From assembly GCF_001428505.1 (NCBI RefSeq), contig NZ_LMHU01000007.1:124133-188132 (forward strand): 64,000 bases of DNA. Direction: 5' to 3'. Of the stretch, positions 59,305 to 64,000 are shown one piece after another (positions within the stretch are counted from its first letter, which is position 1; every line of letters starts with the position of its first letter). The notes beneath the pieces are model-generated. The model was not told the origin of the DNA. It ran no database searches and worked only from the letters and a program-made list of their open reading frames with translations. This stretch comes from Terrabacter sp. Root181. GTDB taxonomy: Bacteria; Actinomycetota; Actinomycetes; Actinomycetales; Dermatophilaceae. The translations under genes were made by a program, and so were the position numbers.

Positions 59305-60774
59305 GTGGCCAACCTGACCATCTCGAACCGCTCGGCCGCCGACACGGCCGGCGACGCGCTCGTCGTCGCGCTCGTCCCCGGCGACGGCGGTGCCACCCTG
59401 GCCCCCGGCCACGGCCTCCCCCGCAAGACCGTCGCGCACCTCAAGTCCGTCGTCACCGACCTCGAGCTCGCCGGCAAGGTCGGTGAGGTCACCACCCTCA
59501 CGGCCGTGCCCGAGGTCGCCGCGAAGCTCGTCGTCCTCGCCGGTGTCGGCCCGCTGTCCTCCGACCCCTCGGCCCTCGAGGACGTCCGCAAGGGCGTCGG
59601 CGGCGCGATCCGCTCGCTGAGCCGGAAGAAGAAGGTCGCGGTCGTCGTGCCCGGCACGTCGGTCGAGCTCGTCTCCGCCGTCGCCGAGGGCGTGGCGCTC
59701 GGGGCGTACGCCGTGTCCAAGGCGGGCACGAGGAGCACCGACGCCGTCGCGGCCGTGGCGCTCGTCGGCCCGGCCGACGCCGCGTCCCGCCGGGCCGTCA
59801 AGCGGGCCGCCGCTCTCGGCGAGGCCGTCGCGTACACCCGCGACCTCGTCAACCTCCCCCCGAACCTGCTCTACCCGGAGACGTTCGTCGACTCCCTCAC
59901 CGACCGCATCAAGGGCACGAAGGTCAAGCTCAAGTCCTACGACATGAAGGCGCTGCGCGCCGGCGGCTTCGGTGGCACGGTCGGCGTCGGCCAGGGCTCG
60001 GCCAACGAGCCGCGGATCGCCGTCCTCAGCTACACGCCGTCGCGGCCCAAGGCGTCCATCGCCTTCGTCGGCAAGGGCATCACCTTCGACTCCGGCGGCC
60101 TGTGCATCAAGCCGGCCAACGGGATGCTGACGATGAAGTGCGACATGGCCGGCGCTGCTGCGGTCGCGGGCGCCGTCCTCGCGATCGCCGAGCTCGGTCT
60201 GCCCATCGCCGTCACCGGCTACCTCGGTCTCGCCGAGAACATGCCGAGCTCCACGGCGCAGCGTCCGAGCGACGTCGTGACGATGCGTGGCGGGACGACC
60301 GTCGAGGTGCTCAACACCGACGCCGAGGGTCGCATGGTCCTCGGTGACTGCATCGCCCTCGCCTCGGAGAGCAAGCCCGACGCCATCGTCGACATCGCCA
60401 CCCTCACCGGCGCGCAGGTCGTCGCGCTCGCCAACACGGCGGCCGTCATGGGCAACGACGACGACTTCCGCACGCGCGTCCTCGAGGCGGCCTCCGCGGT
60501 GGGCGAGGCCATGTGGCCGATGCCCCTGCCGACGGAGCTGCGTCCGGGCCTCGACTCGATCAACGCCGACCTCGCGCACAAGGGCGGCGCCGAGGCCGGC
60601 ATGCTGACGGCCGGCATCTTCCTCGGCGAGTTCGTCGGCGAGGGCATCCCGTGGAGCCACCTCGACATCGCGGGACCGGCCTACAACGACAAGGCCCCGA
60701 CGGGCTACTGGCCCAAGGGCGGCACCGGCTTCGGCGTGCGCACCCTCGTCGGCCTCGCCGAGTCGTACGTCTGA
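59305..60774 (+). CDS. pepA: Leucyl aminopeptidase (M17)
   Basis: About 489 residues. Two-zinc M17 catalytic core: GKGITFDSGGLCIK (Lys, Asp) near residue 255, KCDMAGAAAV (Asp), NTDAEGRMVLGD (Asp, Glu, Arg) near 337, and NxxGLAENMPS-type block. Releases N-terminal residues from peptides in the cytosol. The GTG has AAAGGAG six bases upstream. It corresponds to Rv2213 (pepB). Confidence 0.95.
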   Translation: MANLTISNRSAADTAGDALVVALVPGDGGATLAPGHGLPRKTVAHLKSVVTDLELAGKVGEVTTLTAVPEVAAKLVVLAGVGPLSSDPSALEDVRKGVGGAIRSLSRKKKVAVVVPGTSVELVSAVAEGVALGAYAVSKAGTRSTDAVAAVALVGPADAASRRAVKRAAALGEAVAYTRDLVNLPPNLLYPETFVDSLTDRIKGTKVKLKSYDMKALRAGGFGGTVGVGQGSANEPRIAVLSYTPSRPKASIAFVGKGITFDSGGLCIKPANGMLTMKCDMAGAAAVAGAVLAIAELGLPIAVTGYLGLAENMPSSTAQRPSDVVTMRGGTTVEVLNTDAEGRMVLGDCIALASESKPDAIVDIATLTGAQVVALANTAAVMGNDDDFRTRVLEAASAVGEAMWPMPLPTELRPGLDSINADLAHKGGAEAGMLTAGIFLGEFVGEGIPWSHLDIAGPAYNDKAPTGYWPKGGTGFGVRTLVGLAESYV

Positions 60775-60784
60775 CCCGAACGCA

Positions 60785-60819
60785 CGAGAGGCCACGTCCT
60801 GGGGGGACGTGGCCTCTCG
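60785..60819. terminator. REP-like hairpin between pepA and the DUF5302 gene
   Basis: CGAGAGGCCACGTCC (60785-60799) pairs perfectly with GGACGTGGCCTCTCG (60805-60819) around a TGGGG loop, between convergent 3' ends. The AGAGGCCAC/GTGGCCTCT words are those of the phased array at 53053-53225. Confidence 0.8.
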
Positions 60820-60835
60820 GCGTGTGCGGCTGTGG

Positions 60836-61024
60836 TCAGCCGCCGGACTTGCGACGGAACATCTGCTGGGCCTTGGCGGGGCCGTGTGCGCCGTGCACCT
60901 TGGTGCGGTCGTGGTCGTCGGAGACGTCCTTGCCACCGTGGGCGTGCTTCTTGTCGAGCGCGGCCCGGAACTTGGCCTTCATCTCCTCGCTCGGACCGCT
61001 GGATTCGCCATCCTGCTTCGACAT
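60836..61024 (-). CDS. DUF5302-type small protein
   Basis: 62 residues, strongly charged, no membrane segment. The N-terminal half is an amphipathic helix (EEMKAKFRAALDKK), followed by a His/Asp-rich part and a terminal GPAKAQQMFRRKSGG motif, the actinobacterial DUF5302 pattern. Function unknown. The ATG has AGGAGG with seven-base spacing. Confidence 0.85.
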   Translation of the reverse strand: MSKQDGESSGPSEEMKAKFRAALDKKHAHGGKDVSDDHDRTKVHGAHGPAKAQQMFRRKSGG

Positions 61025-61134
61025 TCGAGAACCTCCTGTGTGCTGTGGCGCCGAATCCGGCACGGACTGAACACTTTTCACCCTGTCAGGCGAACCGGGA
61101 CCCGGTCCACCCCTTTTGCCCGGCAACCGACCAC

Positions 61135-61155
61135 GAGGTCGTATGCCGTGTGGCC
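61135..61155. repeat. GTATGCC repeat arm downstream of the gene at 61159
   Basis: GAGGTCGTATGCCGTGTGGCC repeats one arm of the 57941-57985 hairpin. It lies four bases beyond the stop of the reverse-strand gene at 61159. Confidence 0.5.
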
Positions 61156-61158
61156 GGG

Positions 61159-61506
61159 TCAGGCGTCTCCCTGACGTCGGCGCTTGCTCCACTCGCGCAT
61201 CCGGTTGGGATAGCCCGTCTTGTTGACGTCGTAGACCGGCACGCCGAGCTTCTGGCTGATCTCGAGACCCTCCTTCGGCGAGCCCACGGCGCGCCGCGTC
61301 CACTCGCCGTCCCAGGCGATGAGCACGATCGTCGTGGGGCTGACGCTCGTGGCGGGCTCGACGTACGCCTCGACGCCGAGCCGGGAGTCGACGAACGAGC
61401 GGAGGTGCTGCTCGACCGCCTTGCGGTCGATCTCCATCTGCGGCCCGTCGGAGCGGGTGGGACGCCCGTCACCCTTGCGGCTGCCGCGTCGTGAGAACCA
61501 GCCCAT
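61159..61506 (-). CDS. Conserved actinobacterial hypothetical protein
   Basis: 115 residues. A basic N-terminus (MGWFSRRGSRKG) is followed by an alpha-beta domain with VEQHLRSFVDSRLGVEAYVEP, TTIVLIAWDGEWTRRAV and a SQKLGVPVYDVNKTGYPNRMREW segment. No catalytic motif recognised. The ATG at 61506 is divergent from lpdA. Similar short proteins occur beside lpd/sucB in other actinobacteria. Confidence 0.8.
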   Translation of the reverse strand: MGWFSRRGSRKGDGRPTRSDGPQMEIDRKAVEQHLRSFVDSRLGVEAYVEPATSVSPTTIVLIAWDGEWTRRAVGSPKEGLEISQKLGVPVYDVNKTGYPNRMREWSKRRRQGDA

Positions 61507-61707
61507 GGCGGCACTGTACGTGGTCCGGCCGTGCCCGCCGCCACAGCGCGCCGGGCGGCGTGACCTGCCTGTGACGTCTCATCCGATCAATGACAAGATG
61601 CTGTTGCACGCCCACCCGTACGCTCACCCATGCGTACGCCCGAACCTCCGCGGACTCCTGCTGCACGACGGCGGGAGCAGGCGATTCACCCGAAGGAGCA
61701 CATGCAC

Positions 61708-63087
61708 ATGCCGGCTGGTGCCGCAGGCGACTACGACGTCGTCATTCTCGGTGGAGGGTCCGGCGGCTACGCCTGCGCCCTGCGGTCGGCAGAGCTGGGG
61801 CTCTCCGTGGCGCTCGTGGAGAAGGGGCGTCTGGGGGGCACCTGCCTGCACCAGGGCTGCATCCCGACCAAGGCGCTGCTCCACGCCGCCGAGGTCGCCG
61901 ACGTCGCCCGCGAGGGCGCGTCGTTCGGCGTCAAGACCACCTTCGAGTCGGTCGACATGTCGGGCGTCAACGCGTACAAGGACGGCGTCATCAGCCGTCT
62001 CTACAAGGGCCTGCAGGGCCTGGTGAAGGCAGCGAAGATCGACTACGTCGAGGGCGCGGGTATCCTCGACGGCCCGCACACCGTCGTCGTCGGCGACCGA
62101 CGCGTCACGGGCCGCAACGTCGTGCTCGCGACCGGCAGCTACGCGAAGTCGCTCCCCGGTCTCGAGATCGGGGGCCGCATCATGACGAGCGAGCAGGCGC
62201 TCTCCATCGACGACGTGCCCGCCCGGGTCGTCGTCCTCGGTGGCGGCGTCATCGGCGTCGAGTTCGCCTCGGTCTTCAGGAGCTTCGGCTCCGAGGTGAC
62301 GATCGTCGAGGCCCTGCCCCGGCTCGTCGCCGCCGAGGACGAGGCCATCAGCAAGCAGCTCGAGCGCTCCTTCCGCAAGCGCAAGATCGCCTTCAAGACC
62401 GGAGTCGCCTTCGCCGGCGCGACCCAGAAGGGCGACGTCGTCACCGTCTCGCTCGAGTCGGGCGAGACCATCGAGGCCGACCTCCTGCTCGTCGCCGTCG
62501 GGCGGGGCCCGGTCACCGACGGGCTCGGCTACGAAGCCGCAGGCGTCACGGTCGACCGCGGCTTCGTGCCCACCGACGAGCGCCTGCGCACCAGCGCCCC
62601 CGGCGTCTACGCCGTCGGCGACATCGTGCCGGGCCTGCAGCTGGCGCACCGCGGCTTCGCCCAGGGGATCTTCGTCGCCGAGGAGATCGCGGGTCTCGCT
62701 CCGGCCGTCATCGACGAGACGGGCATCCCCCGGGTGACCTACTGCGACCCCGAGATCGCGAGCGTCGGGCTCACCGAGACCCAGGCGCGTGAGAAGCACG
62801 GCGAGGTCGCGACGTACGAGTACAACCTCGGCGGCAACGGCAAGTCCCAGATCCTCGGCACCCAGGGCTTCGTCAAGCTCGTGCGTCAGGTCGACGGACC
62901 CGTCGTCGGCATCCACATGATCGGGGCCCGGATGGGCGAGCAGATCGGCGAGGCACAGCTCATCGTCAACTGGGAGGCGCACCCGGAGGACGTCGCCGGT
63001 CTCATCCACGCGCACCCCACACAGAACGAGGCACTCGGCGAGGCACACTTGGCCTTGGCGGGTAAGCCCCTGCACGCACACGCTTGA
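61708..63087 (+). CDS. lpdA: Dihydrolipoyl dehydrogenase
   Basis: About 459 residues. FAD-binding [17 protein letters not shown] at 15-31, redox disulfide [14 protein letters not shown] with Cys46 and Cys51, NAD-binding [14 protein letters not shown], and the C-terminal HAHPTQNEA His-Glu pair at the dimer interface. Re-oxidises dihydrolipoyl groups for 2-oxoacid dehydrogenases and the glycine cleavage system. An ATG at 61702 (spacing 3) and 61708 (spacing 9 from AAGGAG) compete; the latter is chosen. 31 bases separate it from sucB. Confidence 0.95.
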   Translation: MPAGAAGDYDVVILGGGSGGYACALRSAELGLSVALVEKGRLGGTCLHQGCIPTKALLHAAEVADVAREGASFGVKTTFESVDMSGVNAYKDGVISRLYKGLQGLVKAAKIDYVEGAGILDGPHTVVVGDRRVTGRNVVLATGSYAKSLPGLEIGGRIMTSEQALSIDDVPARVVVLGGGVIGVEFASVFRSFGSEVTIVEALPRLVAAEDEAISKQLERSFRKRKIAFKTGVAFAGATQKGDVVTVSLESGETIEADLLLVAVGRGPVTDGLGYEAAGVTVDRGFVPTDERLRTSAPGVYAVGDIVPGLQLAHRGFAQGIFVAEEIAGLAPAVIDETGIPRVTYCDPEIASVGLTETQAREKHGEVATYEYNLGGNGKSQILGTQGFVKLVRQVDGPVVGIHMIGARMGEQIGEAQLIVNWEAHPEDVAGLIHAHPTQNEALGEAHLALAGKPLHAHA

Positions 63088-63118
63088 GCCAGAAACTGGG
63101 AAGAGGAGAAAACACGTC

Positions 63119-64000
63119 ATGTCAGAACGCGTGACCATGCCGGCCCTGGGTGAGTCCGTCACCGAGGGGACCGTCACCCGCTGGCTGAAGAACGTCGGTG
63201 ACCGCATCGAGGTTGACGAGCCACTGCTCGAGGTCTCGACGGACAAGGTCGACACCGAGATCCCCTCCCCCGTGGCGGGCACCCTCCAGGAGATCCTCGC
63301 CCAGGAGGACGACACCGTCCCCGTCGGCGCCGACCTCGCCGTCATCGGTGACGGCGACGCCCCTGCGTCGGGTGGCGACGCCCCGGCCGCCGAGCCGGAG
63401 GCCGCGCCCGAGGAGGCACCCGAGCCCGAGGCCGCCCCTGCACCGGAGGCGCCCAGCACCGAGCAGGAGCCGCAGGCCGCCACGAGCGAGCCGGAGGCCG
63501 CGCAGGCGGAGCAGCCGCAGGCCGCCGCCTCGGCGTCGGGTGGCGGCGAGGGCCAGACGGTGACGATGCCTGCTCTCGGCGAGTCCGTCACCGAGGGCAC
63601 CGTCACGCGCTGGCTGAAGTCCGAGGGCGACGAGGTCGCCGTCGACGAGCCCCTCCTCGAGGTCTCGACCGACAAGGTCGACACCGAGATCCCGTCGCCC
63701 GTCGCCGGCACGCTGACCAAGATCCTCGTCCAGGAGGACGACACCGTCCCCGTGGGTGCCGACCTCGCCGTCATCGGCGGCGGTGCACCCGCAGCCGGCG
63801 CAGCACCGGAGCCCGAGAAGGCCCCGGAGCCGGCGCCTGAGCCCGAGCCCGAGAAGGCACCCGAGCCCGCTGCCGAGGCACCCAAGGCTCCCGCTCAGGA
63901 GCAGCAGGAGGAGGAGGCCCCTGCGGCCGCCGGCACGCCGGCCGACGCCGAGCGTCCTCCGGCCCAGCAGTCCCCCGAGGCCGCCGCCCCGGCCCCGACG
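63119..64000 (+). CDS. sucB: 2-oxoglutarate dehydrogenase E2 (dihydrolipoyl succinyl/acyltransferase), partial
   Basis: First 294 codons; continues past the right edge. Two lipoyl domains: residues about 3-78 with lipoyl Lys43 (STDKVDTE) and about 147-222 with Lys186, joined by long Ala/Pro/Glu linkers. The two domains are nearly identical, so their DNA is a long imperfect direct repeat. The E1-binding and catalytic domains are outside the window. Start ATG at 63119, with GAGGAG about 11 bases upstream. It corresponds to Rv2215 (dlaT). Confidence 0.93.
   Translation, partial: MSERVTMPALGESVTEGTVTRWLKNVGDRIEVDEPLLEVSTDKVDTEIPSPVAGTLQEILAQEDDTVPVGADLAVIGDGDAPASGGDAPAAEPEAAPEEAPEPEAAPAPEAPSTEQEPQAATSEPEAAQAEQPQAAASASGGGEGQTVTMPALGESVTEGTVTRWLKSEGDEVAVDEPLLEVSTDKVDTEIPSPVAGTLTKILVQEDDTVPVGADLAVIGGGAPAAGAAPEPEKAPEPAPEPEPEKAPEPAAEAPKAPAQEQQEEEAPAAAGTPADAERPPAQQSPEAAAPAPT

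Noticed and set aside
61624-63885. Very long open frame antisense to lpdA and sucB
   Set aside because: High GC gives long phantom frames opposite real genes; its translation is low-complexity and mirrors the codon pattern of the clearly recognisable sense genes.

Overview
This 64 kb window is chromosomal DNA of a very high-GC actinobacterium, most likely a Micrococcales relative of the Intrasporangiaceae/Dermatophilaceae type. The support is the extreme GC codon use, frequent GTG and TTG starts, several apparently leaderless genes, the actinobacterial cytochrome bcc-aa3 supercomplex genes (diheme qcrC, long qcrB, ctaF), and gene families such as MacRS, PknL, DUF3043, DUF5302 and the SCO2322 family. 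From memory of the Mycobacterium tuberculosis map, the order follows Rv2172c to Rv2215: idsA2, Rv2175c, pknL, aroG, acyltransferase, fadD15, UvrC-like exonuclease, trpD, ctaE-qcrCAB, ctaF, ctaC, adoK, erpA, glycerate kinase, cobU/cobS, gcvT, pepB, lpd/sucB. No prophage, insertion sequence, CRISPR array, tRNA or rRNA was found. Gene density is high and no gene-free stretch exceeds 300 bases.

Layout. 1-9 kb: prenyl synthase, Rv2175c-type DNA-binding protein, LysM lytic transglycosylase, PASTA kinase PknL, DMT exporter, threonine aldolase and DAHP synthase. 9-19 kb: MacRS two-component system with an acyltransferase, a reverse-strand operon (SRPBCC protein, Cys-cluster protein, ROK glucokinase, endonuclease-like protein), FadD-type acyl-CoA ligase and a lipoprotein metallopeptidase. 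19-23 kb: exonuclease-UvrC fusion, Lrp-type RAM protein, trpD and an atypical receiver. 23-33 kb: the respiratory genes ctaE-qcrC-qcrA-qcrB (+) and ctaC-ctaD-ctaF (-), enclosing a small standalone unit for a 14-residue peptide. 33-47 kb: a cysteine-desulfurase-like/TusA pair, aat, adoK, erpA, glxK, QueA-like protein, SDR, nadA and assorted hydrolases and methyltransferases. 47-53 kb: a cobalamin-riboswitch-headed operon with an SCO2322-family protein, ECF transporter T, A-A and S components, CobU and CobS. 53-64 kb: MurT/GatD homologues, P1 peptidase, an ArsR operon, gcvT, pepA, lpdA and the start of sucB.

How the genes work together. The respiratory cluster encodes nearly the whole bcc-aa3 supercomplex. 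The B12 operon pairs import of a corrinoid or cobalt-type substrate with nucleotide-loop assembly. lpdA and sucB supply the E3 and E2 parts of 2-oxoacid dehydrogenases.

The most unusual points are these. The MurT/GatD pair has lost the glutaminase cysteine and altered the partner aspartate. A cysteine-desulfurase homologue keeps its persulfide cysteine but lacks the PLP lysine and overlaps a TusA gene. A six-module, 32-bp-phased, exactly symmetric inverted repeat lies between convergent genes. A hexamer-based motif (GGCATAC/GTATGCC) is strongly over-represented and appears to override codon choice. A 14-residue peptide has its own promoter, ribosome site and terminator. A SoxR-like operator precedes an SDR gene.
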